From NCBI GenBank assembly GCA_936908745.1, contig CAKZFX010000014.1:240998-304997 (forward strand): a stretch of 64,000 nucleotides of DNA, in the 5' to 3' direction. Below the pieces are notes generated by a model. That model was not told the DNA's origin and ran no database searches. It worked only from the letters and a program-made list of their open reading frames with translations. Of this stretch, positions 8,206 to 16,384 are shown one piece after another (positions within the stretch are counted from its first letter, which is position 1; each line of letters begins with the position of its first letter). A program made the position numbers and the translations under genes. The DNA comes from an uncultured Chitinophagaceae bacterium (GTDB taxonomy: Bacteria > Bacteroidota > Bacteroidia > Chitinophagales > Chitinophagaceae).

Positions 8206-8551
8206 CCGCCGAATGTAAATGAAAAAATAGTTTCCCACAAAGTCGCAAAGAAGCACAAAGATTAAAGGCCACAGAGGGCCACTGAGAGACAGAGGGTCAC
8301 AGAGAAATACAAACCTGTAATAATGTACCCGCTTTAAAAAGATTCACGACTTCTATGTGCTTCTATGTTTCTATGCTCCTATGTGGTTAAAAAAAATCTC
8401 ACAGAGCCACCAAGAATCACAAAGATTAAAGGTCACAGAGTATCACAAAGAAATACAGAAATGTACAAACCTGTAATAATTTACCCGCTTTAGGAAAGAC
8501 TCACGACTCATGACTCCCGACTAAATACTCTCTCTCTGCGGGAAACAAATA
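8206..8551. repeat. Intergenic composite repeat block (CACAAAG/CACAGAG words, GACT heptads)
   Basis: Two head-to-tail copies of a composite element. Each has a run of CACAAAG and CACAGAG words, then a core reading CCTGTAATAATTTACCCGC (8472 onward; AATGTACCCGC in the first copy), then GACTnnn heptads (8500-8525). Between them lie CTATG words ending in TGTGGTTAAAA (8350-8392). No ORF or RNA gene was seen. Confidence 0.7.
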
Positions 8552-9664
8552 TCAGAATGTCCACGGAAAACGTGCGCCGGTGGGCGTTACCCTGAATACA
8601 GCTCCATTTTCAATCAGCAAGGCTTCTGATTTGCCACGGGCATGATGCACATCTGTGTTGAATAATTTACCCCCAAATAACTTGCTGATGGTATCGGCAA
8701 TCACGGTATGACCGGTGGCAATATGTTTGACCCCATATTTTGCCAGCGTACTGTCTAATTGCGCATGTGAGGCTCTTGGAGAACCGGTATAGTAACCACG
8801 ATACCAGAAAGGGCCTAAATCGCTGTATAAAGTGTCCACTCTTGGATCATTGTATTGAAAACTGCTGTCGGCATACCATGGACGTACGAGGTCATTGGTT
8901 TGTTCCGCCGAGGCTTTCATCCGGTTCACAGCTGGTGAAATACCACCATGCGCATACAAAACATCGCCCACTTTTTCCATCACGTTTTTAGTGCGCAACC
9001 AACGGCCGAGTTCACTGTTTTCGCCAAAAAGATTTTCATATTTCTCCTGCAGCAACTTCGCATTGTCCATGTATTTTTTGTTGACATAACGCAGGTCGCC
9101 GCTGAGGTTCATGATCTCGTGGTTGCCCAGGATAAAATGCACATAGCCACCGGCGGCTTTTGCTTTATCCTCTAAAGAATAAATAAGCCACAACAGTTCC
9201 GTTACCTGTGTGCCACGATCAAAAAAATCGCCCGTCAGTACCAGGTGGCCATCGCCAAATGTCCAGTTGAAAGAAGTGTCCATTACGCCGTTGCTTTCTA
9301 ACAATTGACGAAAGGCACCAAAGTTTCCTTCGAGGTCAGATACAATAAATTGCTTGTTTACATTATCATAACTGGTTTTTTCATTGACCAGTTGATCTTT
9401 TAATTGCACTTTAAAATAGATACCGTCAAGGTCGGTGGCTACTTTTAACTCGTAGCTGTTTCTTGCAGACATCGGTATGCTGTCAATACGGGCTTTCATG
9501 GTGCCGTTTACTTCTTCTACGTATTTGAAACAGGCATGCCCGTTTTTATATAATATATAAGGCCCATCAGCAGCCGCATTTTTCAGTTTATTAGAACAGT
9601 TATCATCCGGTAAAACAACGCCTGCCAGTAGCAAAGGCAGTATGAATAAGCTCAATCGTTTCAT
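8552..9664 (-). CDS. Calcineurin-like metallophosphoesterase, exported
   Basis: 370 residues with an N-terminal signal (MKRLSLFILPLLLAGVVLPDDNC). The phosphoesterase metal-binding blocks are all present: SDLEGN (near 129), GDFFDRG, LGNHEIM, and later AHGG and ATGHT. The first block reads D-x-E rather than the usual D-x-H, as in some Shewanella-like protein phosphatases. The expected activity is phosphomonoester or phosphoprotein hydrolysis in the periplasm with a two-metal site. Upstream it faces a short gap; downstream is the 8206-8551 repeat block. The substrate cannot be read from the sequence. Confidence 0.85.
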   Translation of the reverse strand: MKRLSLFILPLLLAGVVLPDDNCSNKLKNAAADGPYILYKNGHACFKYVEEVNGTMKARIDSIPMSARNSYELKVATDLDGIYFKVQLKDQLVNEKTSYDNVNKQFIVSDLEGNFGAFRQLLESNGVMDTSFNWTFGDGHLVLTGDFFDRGTQVTELLWLIYSLEDKAKAAGGYVHFILGNHEIMNLSGDLRYVNKKYMDNAKLLQEKYENLFGENSELGRWLRTKNVMEKVGDVLYAHGGISPAVNRMKASAEQTNDLVRPWYADSSFQYNDPRVDTLYSDLGPFWYRGYYTGSPRASHAQLDSTLAKYGVKHIATGHTVIADTISKLFGGKLFNTDVHHARGKSEALLIENGAVFRVTPTGARFPWTF

Positions 9665-9839
9665 CGTGTATGGTTTCGTTAATTACAGCCACTCAATAAT
9701 TTCATCCCCCGCACTCAAATTTTAATTAAGATACAGGTTTTAAACGTCTTTTAATGCGCCATCCTGTTGAAAAAAAGGGGGTAACCTTCTCTCCCGTTTC
9801 TATATAGAATGGTATTTTTGCCGTTTGGTTGCGACCATT

Positions 9840-9878
9840 ATGAAAAAAGGACCGATTGCGCCCGATTTTGTGACTTAA
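9840..9878 (+). CDS. Possible 12-residue leader peptide (MKKGPIAPDFVT)
   Basis: A short reading frame starts at ATG 9840, just after a TATTTTTG box at 9813-9820, and stops eight bases before the ATG of the CBM48-like gene. The spacing and promoter make translation possible, but a chance frame is equally plausible. Confidence 0.2.
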   Translation: MKKGPIAPDFVT

Positions 9879-9886
9879 AAAACTAA

Positions 9887-10180
9887 ATGATGGTACAAAA
9901 AAGTTATTTCAAGACAAAGGATTATTGTAAAGTAAAATTCAGCCTCAACCCTGAAAATGCCGAAAGTGTGAGCATCCGTGGCCTGAATGGCGATTGGAAC
10001 GAAGCGGTGGACATGAAAAAGAAAAAAGACGGCTCTTTCAGCGTGGAAGTAAAACTGCCTAAAGAATCCGAGCACCAGTTCAAATACCTCGTGAACGAAA
10101 CAGAATGGCTGAATGATACAGAAGCAGACAATGAAGTGCCCAATGAGTATGGCGGCACAAACAGTGTGCTTTCATTATAA
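9887..10180 (+). CDS. Small isoamylase-N/CBM48-like protein
   Basis: 97 residues comprising a single early-set (E-set) domain. The pattern CKVKFSLNPENAESVSIRGLNGDWN, then KKKKDGSFSVEVKLP, then QFKYLVNETEWLNDTEAD matches the glycogen-binding CBM48/AMPK-beta fold with its conserved Trp residues. There is no catalytic domain, signal peptide or membrane segment, so it should be a cytosolic binding module, perhaps for glycogen or starch. It is a stand-alone gene; the next gene is convergent. Confidence 0.82.
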   Translation: MMVQKSYFKTKDYCKVKFSLNPENAESVSIRGLNGDWNEAVDMKKKKDGSFSVEVKLPKESEHQFKYLVNETEWLNDTEADNEVPNEYGGTNSVLSL

Positions 10181-10200
10181 CCTGCTATTTAACAGGAAAG

Positions 10201-10554
10201 CTATTCCGCTTTTGCGGCTACTACCGGCAATAGTTTAAAGTAAGTGGCTTTGAAACGGTTGTCAACGAGTTCTCCCTGCACTTTTGCTTTGCGGATGGCT
10301 TCGCAGAAACCTTCTTTGCCATGTGCATCGCCGTGGTCGTCAATCGCTGTACCATCCACATAATAAGCTTTGCCATTGATGCGTACCGCAAGATTACAAC
10401 CCTTGCCATCCATTTTAAACTGGCATTCGCCGCAGGATGCTTCAAGCACCATTATTTTCTTAGTGCTGTCGGGAACATCACTGATTGTTTTCTTTTGTCC
10501 GAAAGAAACAATACTGGCAAAAAGGCCGATGGTTATTAATAGTACGTATTTCAT
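10201..10554 (-). CDS. Small exported Cys-containing protein (DUF6370-like)
   Basis: 117 residues from the ATG at 10554; the reading from 10584 adds nine residues before the signal peptide. MKYVLLITIGLFASIVSFGQ is a Sec signal. The mature part carries LEASCGECQFKMDGKGCNLAV, YYVDGTAIDDHGDAHGKEGFC, so two CxxC-like cysteines, a lone Cys, and several His/Asp that look like a metal site. I recall this pattern as DUF6370, but cannot verify it here. It is divergent from the CAP-domain gene. Confidence 0.7.
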   Translation of the reverse strand: MKYVLLITIGLFASIVSFGQKKTISDVPDSTKKIMVLEASCGECQFKMDGKGCNLAVRINGKAYYVDGTAIDDHGDAHGKEGFCEAIRKAKVQGELVDNRFKATYFKLLPVVAAKAE

Positions 10555-10627
10555 CTGTCTGTTTTTAACAACCAAATGTAGCAATATTCAACCGGCTGCG
10601 CCGTTTTTGTTTTACAAGCCAGCCACC

Positions 10628-11353
10628 ATGCGTTTCCTGTTTATTATCGCCTTTTTAGCCACAGCCCCGTGCTATTCCCAGCGGATTGATTCGCTGAATA
10701 CGGCAAAGAACTGTATGTATATGACCGCCGACGAGCGGGAAATGATCTACGAGATCAACCGGGTTCGCAGCAACCCCGCTTCTTACCTGCAATACCTTAC
10801 TCCTTTGCTGGATGAAATAAAGAAAACGATCAGACAGTATGGTAAAGGCGAAAAGAATTACAGCCTTACGTTTACCACCCGCACCGTCAATGGAAAAGAA
10901 ACCCAAACCATTGATACCACCTGGCATTATATGAATGATGAAAAACGACGAGCCTTGGAAACGCTGATCAGTGATCTGAAAAAAAGTAAAAAACTGTCGG
11001 TGCTGCGGCCTGACTCGGGTATTTATGCCGCTGCTGATAAACATGCCCGTGACCAGGATAAACATGACTGGACCTTGATGCATACCGGCAGCGATGGATC
11101 CAATCCATGGGAACGTATCACGAAGTTTTCTCCTGCCATGTCTTTTGGTAATGAAAATATTGCAGGCAGCAGTGCATTTATTGTAACACCGCGGGATATT
11201 GTTTTACAATTATTAATTGATGCTGGTATTCCCGGTTATGGTCATCGCTATAATATGCTTGACCCGCAGTGGACACATGTAGCCTGTCGTGGTAAGAAAG
11301 ATAAGGACGCAATGAATTGGTGGATTCAGAATTTTGGAACAATACGTAAATAA
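10628..11353 (+). CDS. CAP-domain (SCP/PR-1-like) secreted protein
   Basis: 241 residues from ATG 10628, where MRFLFIIAFLATAPCYSQR is a signal peptide; the frame extends upstream but has no sensible protein there. CAP-family landmarks are MIYEINRVRSNPASY near residue 45, a His-containing block DKHDWTLMHTGSDG near 145, FGNENIAG, and the closing GYGHRYNMLDPQWTHVACR. CAP proteins are extracytoplasmic and in bacteria their role is mostly unknown (ligand or lipid binding, rarely proteolysis). The gene abuts the convergent alkD-like gene with no gap. Confidence 0.85.
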   Translation: MRFLFIIAFLATAPCYSQRIDSLNTAKNCMYMTADEREMIYEINRVRSNPASYLQYLTPLLDEIKKTIRQYGKGEKNYSLTFTTRTVNGKETQTIDTTWHYMNDEKRRALETLISDLKKSKKLSVLRPDSGIYAAADKHARDQDKHDWTLMHTGSDGSNPWERITKFSPAMSFGNENIAGSSAFIVTPRDIVLQLLIDAGIPGYGHRYNMLDPQWTHVACRGKKDKDAMNWWIQNFGTIRK

Positions 11354-12145
11354 TCATTTTCCCATTTTCATGTAACGTTCTCTCTCCTTCGGCGAAAAAT
11401 GTTCAATCGAATAACGCAGTAATGTACGTGGCATCGTGACGGCATGTTTATCAAGGAAAGCCTGTAATCTTTTTTTATCCTTTGCGCCTGCAAAGCGGAG
11501 CATCCAGCCTGTGGCTTTATGTACTAAGTCTTCTTTATCCTTTACCAATAGTTCTGCAATGGCAAACGTATCGTCCAGTTCTCCTTTGCGGATAAAATAA
11601 CAGGTGCTCAAAATGGCCGTGCGGCGTTCAAACAAATTTTTAGACACGCCTAACTTATATAGTATTTTTTTTGGCTTGCCCGACAAATAGCTGCCGGTCA
11701 TGTACAGGCAACCTAAATCCACCAAATCCCAGTTGTTGATGCGGTCGTGACGGCGCATATAGAGCTCAAAGAAATCTTTTAGTCGTTCGGATGTAATAGT
11801 CTTTGTTCTTGATTCTTTGTCCATAATACTGACCGCCCCTGCCCTTATTTCATGAACGGGGCTTTCCAATAGCTTTTCCAATTCTTTTATTGGCATGCCT
11901 GCATATTGTTTGGCCAATGCAAACAGGTTGCCCATTTTCACCCCCATAAATTGATCACCGTGTCCATACTCACCTTCCGCAGATTTGAAATAGCGTTGAA
12001 TTTTTCTTAGTTCTTCATCCGACTGCAATTTTTTTAATGCAGTGATAAACGAAGCAGCCGTTAATGGAAATACAGAAGCCTGTTTCTTTTTTATAGAAAC
12101 AGGCTTTGTTTGTTTTGTTTTTTCAGGAGCAATAGCTTTCGCCAT
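11354..12145 (-). CDS. AlkD-like DNA alkylation repair protein
   Basis: 263 residues from ATG 12145 (the longer reading to 12169 begins with TTG). It is a HEAT-like repeat protein of the AlkC/AlkD glycosylase family, which removes N3- and N7-alkylpurines without base flipping. The AlkD signature W139-x3-D143 in INNWDLVD is intact, as is the second tryptophan W214 in ATGWMLRF. A Lys/Gln-rich N-terminal tail of about 25 residues precedes the fold. A perfect 12-bp inverted repeat (12076-12106) lies inside the early coding region. The VOC gene is 20 bases upstream on the same strand. Confidence 0.85.
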   Translation of the reverse strand: MAKAIAPEKTKQTKPVSIKKKQASVFPLTAASFITALKKLQSDEELRKIQRYFKSAEGEYGHGDQFMGVKMGNLFALAKQYAGMPIKELEKLLESPVHEIRAGAVSIMDKESRTKTITSERLKDFFELYMRRHDRINNWDLVDLGCLYMTGSYLSGKPKKILYKLGVSKNLFERRTAILSTCYFIRKGELDDTFAIAELLVKDKEDLVHKATGWMLRFAGAKDKKRLQAFLDKHAVTMPRTLLRYSIEHFSPKERERYMKMGK

Positions 12146-12165
12146 CTTTAAATATAATAATTTTC

Positions 12166-12639
12166 TCAACTATTATAAGCTGCTTCAAGATCGGCGATGA
12201 TTAATTTTTTCATTTTCATCATGGCCTGCATGGCTTTTCCTGTGTTGCCATTTTTGCTATCGGTCATCAGTTTCCCTAATTGTGATGGAACGATCTGCCA
12301 TGACACCCCAAATTTATCTTTCAACCAGCCGCATTGACTTTCTTCTCCGCCATTGGCTGTAAGGCTGTTCCAGTAATGATCAATTTCTTCCTGTGTGTCC
12401 GCGTTTACAAACAAGGACATTGCTTCTGTGAATTTGAATTGAGGCCCGGCGTCCATTGTATAAAATTTTAATCCATCAATTTCAAATTCTCCCATCATCA
12501 CCTGGTCTTTGGGAAAAGGACTTCCCTCGGCCCAATATTTGACATTATTGATCTTTGAGTTTTTAAAAACAGATGTATATAATTTCATTGCTTCTTCTGC
12601 TTGTCCGTCGTACCATAAGAAAGGTGTTATCTTTTGCAT
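12166..12639 (-). CDS. PhnB-like VOC (glyoxalase-fold) protein
   Basis: 157 residues with the PhnB/3-demethylubiquinone-methyltransferase-like signature: KITPFLWYDGQAEEAMKLYTSVF at the start, FTEAMSLFVNADTQEEIDHYWN in the middle, and CGWLKDKFGVSWQIVP near residue 105. Proteins of this group are small cytosolic VOC-fold homodimers with mostly unknown substrates; only a few are enzymes. It lies 20 bases upstream of the alkD-like gene and is probably in the same transcript. Confidence 0.88.
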   Translation of the reverse strand: MQKITPFLWYDGQAEEAMKLYTSVFKNSKINNVKYWAEGSPFPKDQVMMGEFEIDGLKFYTMDAGPQFKFTEAMSLFVNADTQEEIDHYWNSLTANGGEESQCGWLKDKFGVSWQIVPSQLGKLMTDSKNGNTGKAMQAMMKMKKLIIADLEAAYNS

Positions 12640-12783
12640 AGCATTTTTTTTATGAATGATTGAATTGATGCTGTAAAGGTTAGATAAAAATTTAATAAAT
12701 AAAGGGTGATATAGCGACTATTACACATGCGTTTTCCGACAATTTCGTTGAACAGCTTTTGAAAACACAGTAAAACTATTATC

Positions 12784-12990
12784 ATGGAAAAAAAATATTC
12801 AGAGGCCGCCAGTAAAAAGATAGGGAAAGTGATAAAGGAATTTGAAAAAGGGAAATTGAAAAGCAGCAGCGGGGATAAAGTTACCAACCGCAAACAGGCT
12901 ATTGCTATTGGTATATCAGAAGCGAAAGAAGCAGGGCTAAAAGTGCCGAAGAAAAAAACAGCCAGTAAAAAGACGACAGCAAAAAAGTGA
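12784..12990 (+). CDS. Small basic protein, DUF6496-like
   Basis: 68 residues: MEKKYSEAASKKIGKVIKEF followed by a motif KQAIAIGISEAKEAG and a Lys/Thr/Ala tail KKKTASKKTTAKK. The central SSGDKVTNRKQAIAIGISEA pattern is common in small Bacteroidota and proteobacterial proteins annotated DUF6496. The basic tail resembles that of nucleoid proteins and may bind nucleic acid. A minus-strand reading frame covers the same bases but has no homology-like features. Confidence 0.75.
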   Translation: MEKKYSEAASKKIGKVIKEFEKGKLKSSSGDKVTNRKQAIAIGISEAKEAGLKVPKKKTASKKTTAKK

Positions 12991-13081
12991 TTTATACTAC
13001 AAATCCAAGCATTCAATGATCTCGTATGTATGCCGTTGCTTATATAAAGTGTGTTTTTGACATTTTACTTTGCAATAATTA

Positions 13082-13111
13082 TTGAAGAGATTTTTTTTTG
13101 ACATACTTTTG
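13082..13111 (+). promoter_or_regulatory. Bacteroidota-type promoter for the T9SS surface protein
   Basis: TTG at 13082-13084, a 19-base spacer, and an exact TAnnTTTG box (TACTTTTG, 13104-13111), lying 24 bases upstream of the chosen ATG at 13136. The position supports that start over the longer reading from 13082. Confidence 0.6.
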
Positions 13112-13135
13112 CACCGATTTTTTGAAACCTATACC

Positions 13136-15883
13136 ATGCAAAACCCATACACCCTACCCAAAGGGTATGCTATTATTATATTAGCATGCCTGTTCCAACT
13201 GTTATGCTTCCAGTCAAAAGCACAAGTTTACAATGTTAATTTCAACAACATTTCATTTCTCCAGGCAAACAAAGTACACAAAGTAGGTACCGACGGTAGT
13301 GCCGCCGGCAACGTTACACTCTATACGAATGTAATAACTGTGGGTGCACAAAGCTTTGATTGTATCGTTCGTACAATCAGCCTCACCAACGGAACATTTA
13401 CGTTGCCAACCACTCCCGGCGCAGGAACGATCCCTTTTGATTATTCTTCTGCTACCGGCGGCGGTATGTCTGCCAACGAAGACCGTTTCTTCACACCGAC
13501 GTTTAACTTCGGTACTGGAGGTGGCAGCTGTCGTTTCCAGTTCGAGTTTATTCTCGGTGGCAGTTACAACAACGCTACCAACACCGGAACAAGAGTGTTG
13601 CTGCAAAACGTTTATATCAATACCTATGATATTGATGGAAACGGAACAAACGGCACTAACCAGTTCAATGAGTTGAACGGGTTCTCCTCTTATTCATTAG
13701 GAGCCGGTACAACTGTGGGTGTTAGTTATAACGCAACAACAAAACTGACCCGCTTTCTTTCATCAATCTTCGCCAACATATCGGTGGTAACAGACCAGAC
13801 CACCCGTGTGCGATTAAATTATAGCACGATGTCCATCTTTGATGTGATCGTGGGTTCACAAGGCCCTGGAGCAGCTTATTTCTTTTTAGATTTTGGCCCT
13901 GGTACAGCTACATGGACACCTTCTACCACTGTAGCCCCTTCATTGGACCTGAATACAGTAACAGCAGGCCCTAACAATGCGGCCAGCACTTGTAATATGC
14001 CTGTACCTATCGCTTATGGCACGCCTAATTATACTAATTCGGCTGGTACGGTGAATGATATTACGATGAACTTCAGTTCTTCACAAATCACCAATGCCGC
14101 TAACGAAATAATGTGGGTGGCAGGATCAACAACACCTGCGAACGCATCTATTCCACTAAATTTTTCTACCGGAAGCACCAGCACATTTACATTATCCGGT
14201 GTTACATTCAGGGCTACCACATCGGTAACTTCTGGTGTATCGACGATTGTATTCACTAATAACGCCGGCGGCTCTGTGACAACAGCACAGGCGCAGGCTT
14301 TATTATCCGCATTGCGTTATCAAAACCTGGCAGCTACGCCAACAGCGGGTTCACGCAGTTTTGATTTTACCTTACAGGAAGGCGCCTTTGTTACTAACAC
14401 AGGCACGTTCACGGCTACTGTTTCTTGTCCCGGTGTGGAGTCAACACCTGATTTCAACGCAACATTTGTCAGCACTGCCGTTGCAGGTAATTTAAGCACC
14501 AATGACAGGGTTCCTGCGGGCACTTTGTATGGCGCAGCTATCTCCTTAGCAGGCAATCCAAGTACAGCCGTACCAGCAATTACTGCGGCTGATGGTACTT
14601 ATACTTTTACTGCAAGTGTTGCAGGTGTTTACCGCTTTAATGTTCCGGTATGTACGCCCGGCAATACATCGCCTAACTGTCCAGAAGTTCCGTTGATCAT
14701 TACGGTAACGTCTCCGACGCTTTATACCAATAACCCGGTTGCTAATATTGACCGTGCAACCACACAGGTAAATACAGCGGTTACATTGCAAACATTGGCT
14801 AATGACAGACCGGGTAATAATTCACCAGTGGCATTGAACCCTGCATCGGTAACTGTAACATCAGCGCCACGATACGGGACAACCAGTGTGAACCCAACAA
14901 CAGGTAATATAACATATACACCAGGCACTGGCTATACAGGTTACGATACATTGACTTACCAGGTTTGTGACCAGGCATCACCAACGCCCCGTTGCGCTAC
15001 TTCGTACCAGATCATTACGATTCAGCCAACAGGTATTGCGAATAACACGGCATCAGCCGATGATTTCACTACCACCCGCCTGAATACAGCGATTGCCGGT
15101 AACGTACGAACAAATGATAACGATCCGCAAAGTCATACACAAAGTGTAACTCCACAGAATACCACGATTCCGGGAAGAGGTACATTGGTATTGGCAGCGG
15201 ATGGTTCTTATACATTCACGCCTGCAAGCGGCTATAGCGGCCCGGTAAATTTCCCTTATCAAATTTGTGATAACGGAACGCCGGTAGCTTGTACGAATGC
15301 GACACTGTATATTCTTATTTATTCGTCCTCTACCCTGCCGCTGGATATCACTTCGTTTACTGCTACCATTGCCAATAACGATACAAGGCTTTTGTGGACT
15401 TCAGAAAACCAGGTGAATGTTAGCCATTTTGACATTGAGCGTATGGCTGAAGGTGCTGCTACGTACACTAAAATTGGTGAAGTGGCGGTTAACAATAGCA
15501 CATCTGGTACCTATTCGTATATTGACAACAATGCAAGACAAACATTCACCAAAGGATATTACCGATTGAAAGTGGTGGACAATGATGGCAGCTACAAATA
15601 CAGCCGTGTGTTGTTAGTAAACTTTGGGGATGGCGTTTCATTTGATGTTCGCCCGACAGTAGTAAGAAAAGGTGAACCGGTCAATGTATTATCAGCGGCT
15701 ACGGCTTCAAGAACTGTTTATACAGCTTCTGTATACAATTCAGCCGGTCAGTCAGTGTATAGCTGGAAATTACAACCGGGCATTACTTCTCAAATCCCGA
15801 CGCAACAATTAAATGCCGGAACCTATGTTCTGAAGATCGTTACCGCTGAAGGTATCGTCACCCAGAAGATAATTATTCAATAA
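13136..15883 (+). CDS. Large T9SS-exported surface protein with Ig-like repeats
   Basis: 915 residues from ATG 13136, giving a signal peptide ending near FQSKAQ. The first 300 residues are Gly/Asn/Thr-rich beta structure, including a segment DIDGNGTNGTNQFNEL. Two tandem cadherin-like/tandem-95 type Ig repeats follow around residues 560-750 (GYTGYDTLTYQVCD, GYSGPVNFPYQICD). The C-terminus has a fibronectin-like unit (FDIERMAEGAATYTKIGEV) and a type A T9SS sorting domain (VYNSAGQSVYSWKL ... GTYVLKIVTAEG). The protein should cross the outer membrane by T9SS and stay on the surface or be released, as an adhesin or matrix protein. A strong terminator follows. Confidence 0.85.
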   Translation: MQNPYTLPKGYAIIILACLFQLLCFQSKAQVYNVNFNNISFLQANKVHKVGTDGSAAGNVTLYTNVITVGAQSFDCIVRTISLTNGTFTLPTTPGAGTIPFDYSSATGGGMSANEDRFFTPTFNFGTGGGSCRFQFEFILGGSYNNATNTGTRVLLQNVYINTYDIDGNGTNGTNQFNELNGFSSYSLGAGTTVGVSYNATTKLTRFLSSIFANISVVTDQTTRVRLNYSTMSIFDVIVGSQGPGAAYFFLDFGPGTATWTPSTTVAPSLDLNTVTAGPNNAASTCNMPVPIAYGTPNYTNSAGTVNDITMNFSSSQITNAANEIMWVAGSTTPANASIPLNFSTGSTSTFTLSGVTFRATTSVTSGVSTIVFTNNAGGSVTTAQAQALLSALRYQNLAATPTAGSRSFDFTLQEGAFVTNTGTFTATVSCPGVESTPDFNATFVSTAVAGNLSTNDRVPAGTLYGAAISLAGNPSTAVPAITAADGTYTFTASVAGVYRFNVPVCTPGNTSPNCPEVPLIITVTSPTLYTNNPVANIDRATTQVNTAVTLQTLANDRPGNNSPVALNPASVTVTSAPRYGTTSVNPTTGNITYTPGTGYTGYDTLTYQVCDQASPTPRCATSYQIITIQPTGIANNTASADDFTTTRLNTAIAGNVRTNDNDPQSHTQSVTPQNTTIPGRGTLVLAADGSYTFTPASGYSGPVNFPYQICDNGTPVACTNATLYILIYSSSTLPLDITSFTATIANNDTRLLWTSENQVNVSHFDIERMAEGAATYTKIGEVAVNNSTSGTYSYIDNNARQTFTKGYYRLKVVDNDGSYKYSRVLLVNFGDGVSFDVRPTVVRKGEPVNVLSAATASRTVYTASVYNSAGQSVYSWKLQPGITSQIPTQQLNAGTYVLKIVTAEGIVTQKIIIQ

Positions 15884-15890
15884 TAATCAG

Positions 15891-15919
15891 AAGGCTGTTT
15901 GAAAAAACAGCCTTTTTTT
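15891..15919 (+). terminator. Intrinsic terminator after the T9SS surface protein
   Basis: A perfect 10-bp stem AAGGCTGTTT / AAACAGCCTT (15891-15900, 15905-15914) with a GAAA loop and a run of T residues on the plus strand. Confidence 0.88.
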
Positions 15920-15922
15920 ATT

Positions 15923-16363
15923 TCATTTCTTTTTGATCCTGGAAATAGTTTGCCCGGTTGATTTTGAAGGCTTGTCTCTCTCTTTTAGGGCTTGCGCAAT
16001 GGCTTCTTTGATCAGCGCTTTTACTTTGGGATTGCGATAGTCTTTTGGTGTGGTTATATCAATATGCCGTATCAGGTTGCCAGTTCCTGTCAGTAATTGA
16101 TGCGGGTCTTTTAAGAGTGTGCCTTTATTGAAACCCAGGTTCAGGTGGTTGGTATAGATCGGCAACATGCAATAGGCATCCGACAGTTTATCTGAAACAG
16201 AAAAAACGGCGGTCAGTGCATGGGTGTGATACAAGAGTTCATTGCTGTCCGGGTGCAGCTCAAGTATATATTCCCGCAGATCAGAAAACAAATCGATTAG
16301 TTGCTGATCTTTGAAGTTCAGCAGCAACTTAAAATCAGGATGTATGGGTCTTGACTTTGTCAT
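15923..16363 (-). CDS. DUF1801-family protein
   Basis: 146 residues. The arrangement DLREYILELHPDSNELLYHTHALTAVFS, LPIYTNHLNLGFNKGTLLKDP and HIDITTPKDYRNPKVKALIKEAI fits the DUF1801 (YdhG-like, MmcQ/YjbR-related) fold, a small soluble alpha/beta protein of unknown function. It ends in a basic tail. It follows the hydrolase gene by 21 bases on the same strand, so it is probably the last gene of a Crp-hydrolase-DUF1801 transcript. Confidence 0.8.
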   Translation of the reverse strand: MTKSRPIHPDFKLLLNFKDQQLIDLFSDLREYILELHPDSNELLYHTHALTAVFSVSDKLSDAYCMLPIYTNHLNLGFNKGTLLKDPHQLLTGTGNLIRHIDITTPKDYRNPKVKALIKEAIAQALKERDKPSKSTGQTISRIKKK

Positions 16364-16384
16364 CCGGCGCTATGAACTTACTCT

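Noticed and set aside
12627..13016. 129-codon minus-strand frame
   Set aside because: It is antisense to the DUF6496-like gene at 12784-12990, which has a recognisable family pattern.
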